64,000 nucleotides of DNA from Hepsetus odoe (Eukaryota > Chordata > Actinopteri > Characiformes > Hepsetidae): positions 11,299,183 through 11,363,182 of the forward strand of contig CM029367.1 of NCBI GenBank assembly GCA_017165825.1. The letters are read 5' to 3'. Both the position numbers and the translations under genes were made by a program. Within the stretch, counting starts at the first letter, position 1. Every line of letters begins with the position of its first letter. The notes beneath the pieces are model-generated. The model saw only the letters and a list, made by a program, of their open reading frames with translations. It was not told where the DNA came from and searched no databases. Below are positions 1 to 12,114 of the stretch, piece by piece.

Positions 1-76
1 GTTGCAGGTTTAAATCCCACCTCCAGCAACCTCTTGGTCAATATGCAAATATCCTCCCAATAGACCACCACCCCAT
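1..76. repeat. Two short heads of the second SINE family, facing each other
   Basis: TTTAAATCCCACCTCC (plus) is followed by AATATCCTCCCAATAGACCA (resembling the reverse head). Both are decayed and cut by the window edge. Confidence 0.4.
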
Positions 77-129
77 GACAAAATATGTTCCTTAGAATAT
101 GTTCCTCAGAGAAAAGCTGGGACAGATTT

Positions 130-925
130 GCATAATTTATACTATACAGAGCACAATACCTTTAAGCAATTTAAAGAATCTGGAGAAAGTCAGTTGTGCA
201 GAACACCTGTGATCTCTGATCCCTCAGGCATCACTGCATCCTTCATCGATAGCTTAAAGAGCCACATGTGCAAGGGACTTCTTCAAAAACAACTACAGCA
301 CAAAGATAAACATGTCCAGAAGTGGCATTGACTTTTCTAGGCTCATCTGGGATGGACCATTACATGTGTATTGCAGGCAGACAAATCATTGTAGCAGATC
401 TTTTTTGAATGAAATGGCTCAGACCCAAGACGAAAAGGATCATTCAGACTGTTATCAGCCACAAGCAGAAAAGCCAGGGTGTCCGGGTATGGTGTGGTGT
501 CAGTGCCCTTGGCACACTTTGGTGATGAGAGCATTAAAGCACAAAAGCACATTTGGATTTTACAGTAACACATGTGGCCTTTAAGACACATTTTTAATCT
601 ATGCAATTTTCAGCAAGACAACACAAAGCCACATTCTGCTCACATTACAAAGGCATGGCTCTAGAAGAAGTACAGGTGGTGCTTCAACGGTTGGCATACT
701 CAGTGCCAAAATGTCTTTTAAGTGTTGTAAGAAGGAACGGCAACATTAAAAAGTGGTAAATGCTTCACTGTTCCAACTTTCTTTGGTTGTGCTGCTGCCC
801 TGAAATGCAGAACTGGATGTTTTTTAACAAATGAAGTGAAATCGATCAGAGAAAACATGTAACATCTCAGGTTTGTACTGTCTGTGATGAAATAAAAGTC
901 AAAGCAAAAAAAAAAAAAAAAAAAA
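130..925 (+). pseudogene. Decayed Tc1/mariner transposase relic
   Basis: Recognisable pieces in plus-strand order are a stretch at about 217-245 (GATCCCTCAGGCATCACTGC), a region at 438-520 resembling DEKDHSDCYQ and the MVWxCxxxH box, FQQDNTKPHSAH at about 608-645 (the second catalytic Asp block), and a C-terminal end VVRRNGNIKKW stop at about 722-758. These correspond to a Tc1-like lineage abundant in fish. Multiple stops and frame changes, and the loss of the last catalytic block, make it dead. An A-run of 23 follows at 906-928. Confidence 0.72.
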
Positions 926-1390
926 AAGACTTTTTTTGCATTTATTGTTCCATCTCAGCCTTTTCTGACTCAAGGTTGCTTTTTTAAAAACAAAAACCAC
1001 TTGGGCCTCAGCTGATCAGACCTGATCATCTCCCTGGTTTTCATAGTTGTTTGTGGGCTGAAGAGTAAATGAACAACATCAACTTCGAGAAGTAGGCATG
1101 AGTGTGTGAGAGAGTAAAAGAGCTGGGCTTCTCAGAAGAGCGTCAACCATCAACATCAACTGAAGTGCAAGCTCCTAATCAGTGGGCTGCACTGTTACCG
1201 TTACATGATTTCAGAAACATAGAGAGCTTCAAATCCTGATGCCAAAAACTCAAAAACCCCCACTCAAAACTCTTAGTAAGTTTTACACTTAGTAAAATTA
1301 TAAAATGTGGTTTTATGACTTGTTTTGAATTTTTCTGTCTTGAGATTTGACCTCACTAACTAAAACATCATTCTTGACAAAGCAGTGTTG

Positions 1391-1600
1391 TACATTTACA
1401 TTTACGGCATTTAGCAGACGCTCTTATCCAGAGCGACTTCCATGTCCTAATTACAGGGACAGTCCCCCCTGGAGCAACTCAGGGTTAAGGGTCTTGCTCA
1501 GGGACCCAGTGGTGGTAGTGCCAGAAGTGGGATTCAAACCTGGGACCTCTTGAGCCACTGGTCCAGAGGCAAGTATCCTACCACTAGACCAGTGCCACCC
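1391..1600 (-). repeat. Second SINE family (tRNA head, GCATTTAGCAGACGC tail), complete
   Basis: On the minus strand the head (GGTGGCACTGGTCTAGTGGT, B box GGTTTGAATCCC) leads to CCCTGAGTTGCTCCAGGGGG and ends AAATGCCGTAAATGTAAATG. Related copies are at 29045-29190 and, broken, at 38765-38944. Confidence 0.8.
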
Positions 1601-4600
1601 GTACGATTTATGGTACCAATATCAATACCAACATTACATCTCCAGTTTGAAAGCTCCAAAATGAAGCTTTGAGCTTGAATTGTCTACACAATGTGAAAGA
1701 CATGCATCATGACGAATGCATCTAGTTCTAACATGAAATGACCCACGTTTATAATATCGTCCTGTAATTGAACACACACCATGCTTCGGAATAAATCCAT
1801 CCTACGCACATCTGTAGTGAACACACACACGAACACACACACCAGAAGCAGGGGCAGTGGGCTGCATATCTGTTCTGGGGTTAAGTGCGTTTTTCAAGAG
1901 CACTTCAGCCATGGTTGTGTCCATGTATGCAACTCAAACACAGATAAAATGTCAAAGCACCCTTATTTCTCCATTCATTCAGTCTGTCTAGCAGGATGCT
2001 AAGTATGCCAGGAGAAAAAAAGGCTTTACCTGGTGCTTTCCAAAGGCCTTCAAAGCAATGTATCCAATTAAAATAAACACACAGACCAATAATAATATTA
2101 GAATTTTTGTTCATACCCCAGTAAATGTTAAGCCACCATTCCAATTGTTAAACCACAAAATGATGCTGATCGCTTTACTCACTCAATATTTGAGCTTCAT
2201 TCAGATGAATACAAGTGAACCAGAACTAGACAACCCTGATGTTGTTTTGAGCTGTGATCCATCAAAGCCAGTGGGCTTACACCTCAGCCAAAGCGCATCC
2301 CAGATCAAGTTAGATGCGGTTTTCCATTCATTTATACACCAGATTAGATTCTTTTCCCTGTCAGACAAGTGAGATTCTGTTCTTTTCTCCACACTTCCAT
2401 GCTAGCTTCTTGGTTTCAGACCCTGAAAGGAGATTTTCTAAACTTTTGACGGTGTAGCCTGTGTTTTGGGATATCCACTTCATCTTGGAAACAATTAAAC
2501 GAATACTAAGAGCAAAACTGTTTTGGGCACTTTTGACCCCTATACAGTAGCTGCCACATTATTTAGGATACTAAAAACAGCCATTCCTCCTAGAGCTCCA
2601 TCTTAGCAATGTCCGCATAGATCTGGTGGAGAGTCCCTCTCCTTTTGGCTGCCAAGATTAAAGTTTAGAGAAATACAGACAGTTTTGTGCACCTTCTTTA
2701 TGAATGAGTTAATAATGCTGCCACTAAAAAGATAAAGTGAAATAAATATTTCACTATCAAAGCAAAGGTGGATGGTAATTAGCTAATGTTAGATTAAATA
2801 TTACGTAGAACTAGAAAACACTGGACGTGCATCCAGTAACACAGTATGGAATTGTTATGGAAGTGTTTGGTTTGGGCTCGTCTGTTCCACTGGTAAACTC
2901 GTCAAAGCCACTGCGCAAGTCCACGAAAACAAACTGTGCCAGAACGATGTTGTAAAGATTTGAATTAAAAAAAAACTATTCTCAAAATATTTGACCTTAT
3001 CTTTGAATAAGAGGCTTGGCTTGCATACTGCTGGTTGCCATTCTTTCATTTCCTCCCCAGAGAGAAGCCTGTAATAGCATAAACCCCTTCTCTGGAATTT
3101 CTTTCCCTGTTGGGCTTCTGGAGAAGTACACCCATCATGGGTAAGTGCATCCAGTTAGACAACAATATGGCATTTTTGCTAAACAACCCTGCTACAAATG
3201 ATGTTGACAGTAGAAGAAAGCTTTATTTTGCAGGTGGTTCATTATGTAAAATAACACACGTACAAAAACTAGTTAATGCTTTAATATTAAAAGTTGACTT
3301 CCCAAATACAAGAATAAGGCTGAACACAGAGCAGCTTTTTCATAATGCTTTTTTGAACGCGACACAAAAACACCTTTAAAGCTTGAGAGCTTTATCAAGC
3401 CGGCAAGATTTTGAGTGAATTCCCTGCAATTCTGAGCATGAATTAAATGGCAGACTATTGCATGTTTGAGATTATGTCAATCCTGCAAATTACAGTGATT
3501 GCTGATACTGATACTAGTGATTGATACTAGTGATTGCAAGCAGCATGTTTCGAGCCCCTCTGAGCGCGCCTCCAATCATCATATAATGAAGCCCAATTAA
3601 CTAGATTATTTTAATGCATAAAAAGCATTCTTAATAGCCTCAAATTTCCAGTGAAGCCTAGCCCAACTCAATATATTAAAAGCATGTTGTCTTATTCGCC
3701 ATTATCTGACATAAAGGCTCGGAAACCAAGTTACATAGAATTCTGTGTTGAAAGCCACGCTTCCCATGAAGTTTAAAAAGCAACTTCCACTGGCTTACAG
3801 ACTTTAAACCATGAAGTGAGGTCCCTAAGATCTTGATCACTTTTAATAATCATTTAAATGTGTGTTCATCACGCCTATTTTTAACTTTTTTGAAGCTCTA
3901 CTTATTTTCTCTCATAGTTATATATTTGCAAACAGACACTAGGCAAGCAGAGTGTGGCTGCAGTAATGAAACAGCGGGTAGCTGGGTCATTTGTGTCAAG
4001 CTCCCTCAGGAGCCCCCATAACTCAGCAGCAGCATCATAACACCCACTGCACTCAGGATGAGAACACCGCATAACGGACTCTCATTATCATTCTCTCTCT
4101 CAGTCTCGATGCTTTTCAGTGTTCATCTTCCGCTGTCTGCAGGCCACATTCGTACAGCACTTGTGTTTTATTTGTAGCACACTTACACACACTGAACTGG
4201 CCTTACATGCCCTCGTGACACGGTAGCTCTTGCCCCAGCTTTACAGTTGGGCCCGTCACTCTGAAACAAGCCTACCCTGCTCACATCCCCCTCGGAAATA
4301 GCAGCATTCTGCTAAAGGCATGTCAGGCGCGAGAAAGTGACAGCAACTGCCAGGACGAAGTCCACTTCATGTTCAAATGTTGCAGTTTTAACCAGCTAGC
4401 AGGTCTATATCTTAATCTAAAACAAATACAACTAGGGCTACATTTTAAAGCAAAGACATGGCAGAGAAGTAGTTCATTCTTGACAGCGTGAGAAGCTGTG
4501 CAGATCTGATATCATATTCTGAGTTAAAAGTTCCATCGACAGTTAAGGATTTTGGTTCATGAACATCTCTTCAACCAATCAGAGCCAGCTTTTTGACTGA

Positions 4601-7600
4601 TGCAAACCCTCTGGTCCTTTTAGGTGTGCTTGCTTGTTTGTGCTGCTTTTTAAGGCATTCAATAGAAAAAACAGAAAGTGACTCCAATGAGCACCAATTG
4701 GTAGCAGTGCTGACAGTGATGATGCTAACATTTGCCATCATTTTCAAACATGAAAATCAGAAAAGTCTTTTCATTTGAGCACATTTCCCATATTAGTGTG
4801 TCTCTACACGTCATTTGTAAATTGATAATCCAGGTGTTTTACTGTTCAATTTATATAATAGGTATGCACCCAAAAATAAACCAGATCAGGTGTAAACTGC
4901 CTGTCTGAATACAGCTTTTAGAGCGTGTGCTGTGAATGAGAACTTTGTCTCTCTGAAGACTGAGCGTCCGAATGGCCTACATAGTGAAACAAAGGATTAC
5001 AACAGAGACACTATTTACATAAGCAAATTGCTTGGCAGATGAAACACTCTAAGGTGACTTTGAGCACCATCAGTGTTCCATTAAGTGTCCATTACAAGTG
5101 GGTCATTCTCTGTCAAATTAGACACGGTTGTTGCAGCACAGTGACAGATTTTGTTCAGACGCTGTCTAGATCATGAATGTGCCCCAAAACCAAAGCCTGT
5201 AAAATATTTAGGTTAAAAAATTGTTTTCGTATTTCCCAGAATTCTTTCATAGCCTTAAAAAGCAGAGGGGGTTCCTCTTCCTTAACCTGTGAAACAGACT
5301 CCTCTGTGCCTTTCTTTCTTTCTCCACCACACTCCTGCTATGGTCAGATACGGTGCGTGAATAATTATATCGATTTCCTCCTGGGCTTACAGACCTCAAA
5401 TGTGCTAGATTATGCTCTGTGAATGCTCTTCCTGCATCTCTTCTGTAGCTTCACAGGCGATGTAAAAGGCAGCCCCCCCGTGATCTCTGTGTCAGGCCAA
5501 GCAGGGGCAAATGAAAGAGACAGTATAAGACTGTCCTTGAGATTTTCAGGTCAGCTGTAACTGCATTGAAACACAACATGAGCCATGTTAGCATGGCAGC
5601 CAGGGAGTAATTTTATTCCATGTTTGTATTAGAGAATAATTACAGTGCAAACACAGACCTCAGGACACTTAATAGGCTCTCGCTGCTTTTGAGCTCATTA
5701 GAAGCACCACTTTATTGAAGCTTTATTGAAACTGAAATCATTACCCAATGAAAAAGAAAAAAATTTGACTTTGAAAACACACATGGAAAAAAAAAAACCC
5801 AAAAAATCTCCATTCCACTGCTACCTTCCTAGAGTATGAGTGTGGGCTTTAGACCAAAAGATGTCCTGAGGAAACTATTGTAGCAGCACAGACCTAAAGC
5901 TTTGAACTTTCCCTTTAATTGCTCCTGAAATCCTGAGCATGCATTTAGAGGACTAAAGCAGTCTTTCCATTTTAGCACATTTCACTTCGCAGCTTGAGTG
6001 AAAGTGACCAGTGCCGAACGCAGTGAGAGAATAAGGCCACAAACACGGCCTCTGACAGTGCAGCCAGAGTCACTAATGCAAGCACAATTTCTTCATGCTG
6101 CCTTTCTGCTCATTATTTCCCCACTGGCTGTGGTTGCGTATGTTAATCAACCAAGCCACCTCAATGGAGGAAAGAGAGGCATGTTAGCATGCACAACTGG
6201 AGCCTTTGTGTCTGTTATCACAGTTGCCATGTGCAACTCTCTGCAATTCTAGGTCACAACACATACATAACCACAATGAAAATGTTGATGTTAAACATTC
6301 GTACCACAGTGAAGATAAAACCATACTGCTGCTCACTAATCTCTTTTTTAACCTGCTTCCACTACTCTTTCTCATTACTTCATACAGTGGCTGATCAACT
6401 TGATCCCTGCAGTTACTACAGCTCTGTGCATCACCCTAATTCTTGGAAATCAGTACCAGTTCACTTCTCCTGCACTCCTCAGCCATCCTCTCACTTTCCA
6501 AGATTTCAAACATTTAACTTAAATTTTACATTAAATTTAACCTTCCACTTTAAATAAGAAACCTTAATGGACCTATCAGTAGTTTTTCTTACTTTTCTCT
6601 GAAACTAGCCTGAAGACCTGAGTTTCTTTTCCTTTTCCTCTCTGCACCACCCTGCCCTTAATGCACCGCACAACCAATGTGCTTCTGTCATCTTAAGGCA
6701 ACAAAATAATGGATCAATAGATATTTTTGAAGATTCACTTAAAGTGATAGCCACCTGTGACTGTTAAAAGCCTGTTCATGAAATGTAACACAGAGAGCTT
6801 AACTGGGGCAGCTCTATTATTTGATTAATTGAATTTGAAGTGCAATACTTTTAAACAATCATAATCTGGGATATATACATATATATAATTGGACGTTCCT
6901 AAAATACAAACAAACACTATCATAGTAACTATTTAATGGCACTTTCATGTTAATGTTGCACTGGAAAACTGATTTTATAGTGCTATACCCCTTATGCTCA
7001 TCTTATAATACTATAAACAAACTAAAATTACAGCACTCTACAACTAAGGACTATCAATAACGTGTAAATGCTATTATGGATTTTCCCATACACAACAGTA
7101 ATATTCTGGTGTAGCACACATTCGTATTTGGCTAGTAAGAACTACGCACTTGTAGCGTCTTTTTTTTTTTTTTTTATAAACTTAAATGTAACTAATCCTC
7201 ACATCTATGATCCAAGTTATACTATGCAGTCTTAATTTTAGAATAAATATCGGTGCTTTCCTAAAATAGTTAGAACATGTTAGAACATGTAAGAAATAGT
7301 TTCTCCTTGCATGCCTGTGTCTCTTGACCATAAATGGATAAAATAGGTTTAAGACAAAAAAATAAACTGTATCAAAATTACGCATCAGGCTGCACATCTG
7401 ATGTAATAACTTGTGAGGAAGCATTTGGCAGCTCCTGCCACCAATATTGTGAACAGTTCTTACTAGAAGTTCACCTAGACTGATGCATTTCAACTCAAAA
7501 TCTGTGTGACTTTGTTTGCATTGGAACCATTTCATTCAAAACATTAAAAAATCTTTAATGCTATACGAGTGATAGAAGGCTAAAGCAGCAGTGCAGGAAC

Positions 7601-7801
7601 CACAAATCCACCTGAGGCAGTGACAGTGTGTGATAATGCAAATAGTATGTTTGTGGAATGAGATCTCTGCCCTAATCTTGTGAATGTGCAAATGTTTAGT
7701 GCCAACCACAGAAGCTCTGTGTGACATTTTAATGGTGACATGCAGCATCCAACTGGAAAAACACAGAACTATGAATGACTCTCGCACAAAAAATGTTGTC
7801 C
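1601..7801. other. mcu intron 1 stretch without recognised features
   Basis: AT-rich sequence with no credible exon, RNA gene or transposon. Open frames here (up to 122 codons) lack family motifs and splice context. Small tandem runs occur, such as T17 at about 7160. Confidence 0.5.
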
Positions 7802-7975
7802 TAAAGTACCTTTGTGCAAGGTACTGTTCCCATCACTGCTCCCCGGACGCTTTCAATAGCTGCCCCTGCTGCACGTGTCTGAGTGTATGGCTAAAATGCA
7901 GGTTGCCTGATTCCGTTGTGGTTCACTGTGAGCTGTGCTGTGTTTCACTTTGACAAGAATAGTCAATTTCACTTA
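7802..7975 (+). repeat. SINE (family 1) fragment lacking the head
   Basis: The body (TCACTGCTCCCCGGACGCTT) and tail (AATAGTCAATTTCACTTA) are clear. The tRNA-like head is absent. Confidence 0.75.
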
Positions 7976-10079
7976 GGTGCCTAAATGCAGGTAACAAAAG
8001 CTGCACATGTAGAAGAAGCCTAAACATCAGTTAAAGACACAAAATAGTATCTCCTATTAATCTATATAATCTAGTATCTCCTAGATTTAGCCTCGCAAAT
8101 TGCCATGTAATCACATCACTTGCCAAAGGGTCCAAAATCCTTGAAACCCTTGTAGCCCCTCAATTCTGTTGTCCTGTGCATTGGTTACACGTTCCTTATG
8201 GATTACTGTGGGGAAGCTTGAAATGAGAAAATGGCCTCAATTAAGTTGGTCTGATTTAATTTTTCCAGTGTTAATTAAACACATCCATTAATATCTTTGG
8301 AACATCTGGGAAAGGGTGTAATATTCTTATTTTGCATTTAGGCCAAGAAGTAGTACTAGGTTCTGACCATCTACTCCAGGAAGTATTAAGGGGGGGGGGG
8401 GTTCTGAGGATTACTTATTCAAGGACAAGCCTGAAGACCGATCAATACACACAGTGTCAGTGGGTGTTATAACAGACATATGATCGCACCAATGAACACA
8501 CAGTCCTGAGCACAGACAAAAACACACACTTACAAGCATGCAATCATGCAAACAGTCACCCACGCACTCAATCACCGAACCACCATTCAACTGTCATCTC
8601 AAACTCATTTAAAAGCAGAGATGGTGACCTTCCTGTAAGACCCTGGTTTCGCCAGCCTCTTTAAATAAAGGAGACCATGTTTTCTACCAGTAGATCCAAT
8701 CAAACAGTATTTTTAAAGCATACAGTCCAATAAGAGATGCCTTGAGGCATCAGAACCAGTCCAGAGAAAGCATCAGGTGGGACAGCAAACCAAGCACTTC
8801 CTCATCCATCATAGCACTGCTCTCGTCTGCCTCCATTAACTGCCCACATCAAGGCCTCCATGCGCTGCTAAGCAGTAGAGAAGGCCAGGGAGCCTAGCTG
8901 TCTGAGCCAGGAGCGATGAGCTTTCACTTAGCTCAATTTCTCTGGAGGTGATTACGATGACCCCTAAATGCACTGCCCCCCTTTAACTGCTAACTCTGGC
9001 CTGTCTTCCAAGGGTATTACACTGGACATTTCAAAACATTGTTGTGAAGGAAATAATTTTTCTTTGAAATCTCTTCAAACGAAAAGGTACAATCGTGCTC
9101 TTTTCAGACCAAACCTCAAACGTTTAGTTTGAATACAAAAACGTATTTACTGAGCACAGTTTACTTCATTAACGTTCTAATCATTCTCACCCGATGGAAA
9201 AACTGAATTTATGTAGATCATTCGCTCCGACAAAACCGCTACTCTCAACAGTCATCATAAACGGTCACAAACAGTAGAGCGCATTGATAACACAATCCCA
9301 AAAACAGGACAGTCTCAGAGAAGACTGAATTAAATGTATGTAAACAGGCTGTTCACAGCTGATGCCCCCTTTGAACTGAAGTTCCATCAAAGGTTCTAAG
9401 CATTTATAAAAAAGGAATCACTTCTGGAGTTATTTGTTCCCAGTGGACGCAGTCATGCCTATAAACCAGAGAGGACATTGGGTGTGATTCAGATGAGAAC
9501 AGATGAGGTCCCAAATGGTGCCGATGAGATACACTGGACATTCTATTATACTGTGTGACTAGTGTTCATTTTGTGAACTTAAAGCATTAGATTTCTTTTG
9601 TTGTAAACAAAAATTTTTATGCAAAAATATGCCCTTGTTTCTGCTGTTATGAGGTTTCATTTTATATATTCATGGTCAACCAAACGATGTTACAGTAATC
9701 AAGAATCTGAAACTACAGACAACTATAATAAATTATAGTGAAATATAGTGAATGAAAATATTCATTCTTATCTAGAATATAAATTGTACTACTTATAGTT
9801 TAACAAGCAACAGCAGACCTACCCTAGAAGAATAATTCAGTCATGTATTTGCACGACTCAAAGTGCTAACTAGTGTGTTTCATTCTTTATAGCAACACTA
9901 GCAAGTTTGGGCAATTTATTCCAACATTGGTAAAAGAACTCCAAAATGACTGTGTAGTCACTGAAAAAGTATTCTTACTGGAAAAATCATTGGTATTGAT
10001 TTCATCATATAATGGGTTGATTTAAAGATGTGTTTACAGTGTTTTGGTCACTGTATAGCATACATCTGGGCATTAAATA
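7976..10079. other. mcu intron 1 stretch without recognised features
   Basis: No gene or repeat recognised apart from a G-run at 8391-8401. Regulatory DNA could be present but cannot be shown without comparison to other fish. Confidence 0.5.
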
Positions 10080-11481
10080 CACTGCTCAAAGAAATTTAAG
10101 GAACACTTTGAAAACATATCAGATCTCAATTGGAAAAAAAAAAAATTAAACAATCATGCTGGATATCCAACATGATATGGAATGGGTAATAAATTAGGAA
10201 CAAAAAGGATGCCACATCATTTGATGAAAATGAAAATTATCAACCTACAGAGGGCATAATTTGAAGTCACTAAGAAATTTAAACTGAAAAACTGATGCGG
10301 CAGGCTAGTCCAATTTGCTGAAACATCACTGAAGCAACTAAAAATGGTACTCAGTAGTTTGTATGGCCCCCACGTGATTGTATGCATGCCTGACCATGCC
10401 AGGGGCATGCTCCTTATGAGATGATGGATGGTGTCCTTATCAGGGCATCACTGAGCTCTTGGACAGACTGAGGTGCAACCTGGCGGCGTCGGATGGACCT
10501 AAACATGATGTCCCAGAGATGTTCTATTGGGTTCAAGTCAGGCGAGCGTGGAGGCCAGTCAATGGTATGAATTCCTTCATCCTCCAGGAACTGCCTGCAT
10601 ACTCTTGCCACATAATGCCAGGCATTATCATGCACCAGAAGTAACCCAGGACCCACTGCACCAGCAAAGGGTCTAACAATGGGTTTAAGGATTTCATCCC
10701 AATACCTAACAGCAGTCAGGGTGCCATCGTTTATCCTGTACAGGTCTGTGCGTCCCTCCATGGATATGCCTCCCTAGACCAACACTGAGCCACCACCAAA
10801 CCAATCATGCTGATCAATGTTGCAGGCAGCATAACATTCACTGCGGCTTCTCCAGACCCTTTCACATCGGTCACATGAGCTCAGAGTAAACCTGCTCTCA
10901 TCTTTGAAAAGCACAAGGCACCAGTGCCAGACCTGCAAATTCTGGTGTTCTCTTGGCAAATGCCAGTCGGTGTCATCCTGTTCCTCCTTGGACAAAGGAG
11001 CAGATACCAGTCCTGCTGATGGGTTAAGGATCTCCGACGACCCTGTCCAGCTCTCCTAGAGTAACTGCCTGACTCCTGGAATCTCCTCCATGCTCTTGAG
11101 ACTGTGCTGGGAGACACAGCAAACCTTCTGGCAATGGCACAAATTGATGCGCCATCCTGGTGGAGTTGGACTGCCTGTGCAACCTCTGTAGGGTCCAGGT
11201 ATCGCCAAATGCTACCAGTAGTGACACGGACCCGAGTCAAATGCAAAACTACTGAAAAGCAGTCAAAAAAAAAAAAAAAAGATGAGGAGGGCAAATATGT
11301 CTGTGGCCTCCACCTGCAAAACCATTGCTGTTTTTGGGGTCGTCTTTGTTGCCCCTAAACAGCCGACACTGATTAACAACCCCCTCTGATATTTAACTGA
11401 CCAGTTCAATATCCCATACTTTTAACTGACCTGATACTATACTCCGATTAAAAAGTGTTCCTTAAATTTTTTTGAGCAGTT
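10080..11481 (-). mobile_element. Nearly full-length Tc1/mariner element in mcu intron 1
   Basis: The element is 1,402 bp with TA on both sides (10078-10079, 11482-11483). The inverted ends are CACTGCTCAAAGAAATTTAA at the left and the mirrored TTAAATTTTTTTGAGCAG at the right. This family of ends is common in fish. The transposase reads on the minus strand, in the same direction as mcu. Confidence 0.9.
10414..11227 (-). pseudogene. Tc1 transposase, complete domain order but frameshifted
   Basis: Three overlapping frames together cover most of a DD34E transposase. The first, up to about 11227, has the paired helix-turn-helix region (AVQLHQDGASICAIARRFAVSPSTVSRAWRRF, seen in two pieces). The second, 10774-10995, has LFKDESRFTL with the first catalytic Asp. 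The third, 10414-10761, has LLVHDNAWHY and LNPIEHLWD with the second Asp and the Glu, exactly 34 residues apart. All three catalytic residues survive, but at least two frameshifts and a lost segment between frames break the protein, and the C-terminal end is missing or out of frame. Confidence 0.88.
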
Positions 11482-11483
11482 TA

Positions 11484-12070
11484 GTATATTATATTAAAAT
11501 AATCAACAAAAAAGCCCTTCAAGGTGAACAGTCAGAACAGTCTAAACACTCAAGCGTATGCTAGAAAGATCATTTTTGGTCAAATTAGCATTCTTATCTT
11601 GGAGATGAGCTTGACACTGGTAACCAGAAGAAGCAGAAGCACGCTGCGGGAATGACCTCAGACCGTCAGTGACCGAGGTCGCAGGAACCAGAGTCTGACA
11701 TTTCTAGATATACCTCAGGAATTATAATAGCACTTTACACTTTAAAGATCTGCAAAATAAAAAGGATGGCCTTCTTTGATGTCAAATGTGAAGGACCTTT
11801 TGATCTGGAATTGGTCATCTTGAGATTTAAAGGAAATGCTGCAATGCATTAAAGGCCAATTTGAATCTTATTTAAAAGTATGCTTACAGACGGCCCTCTG
11901 GCAGAGGGGAAAAGACTATTGTTGAGCACTGTCATGAAAGACATAAAATGCTGAGCAACAGGACTAACTGCACATTAATTTTATTCAGCTCTGAAGTGAG
12001 GTAAACAGTATCTCATAAACAGTAAGTCAAGTGCAAATACATATGTTAACACAAATTTCATTTAAAGGAG

Positions 12071-12114
<44 letters not shown>

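Noticed and set aside
2058..2372. 104-codon frame in mcu intron 1
   Set aside because: No similarity recognised, and an overlapping antisense frame of similar quality argues for chance.
6189..6557. 122-codon plus-strand frame in mcu intron 1
   Set aside because: No recognisable motif, on the strand opposite to mcu, with no promoter or splice evidence. Compatible with chance in AT-rich DNA.
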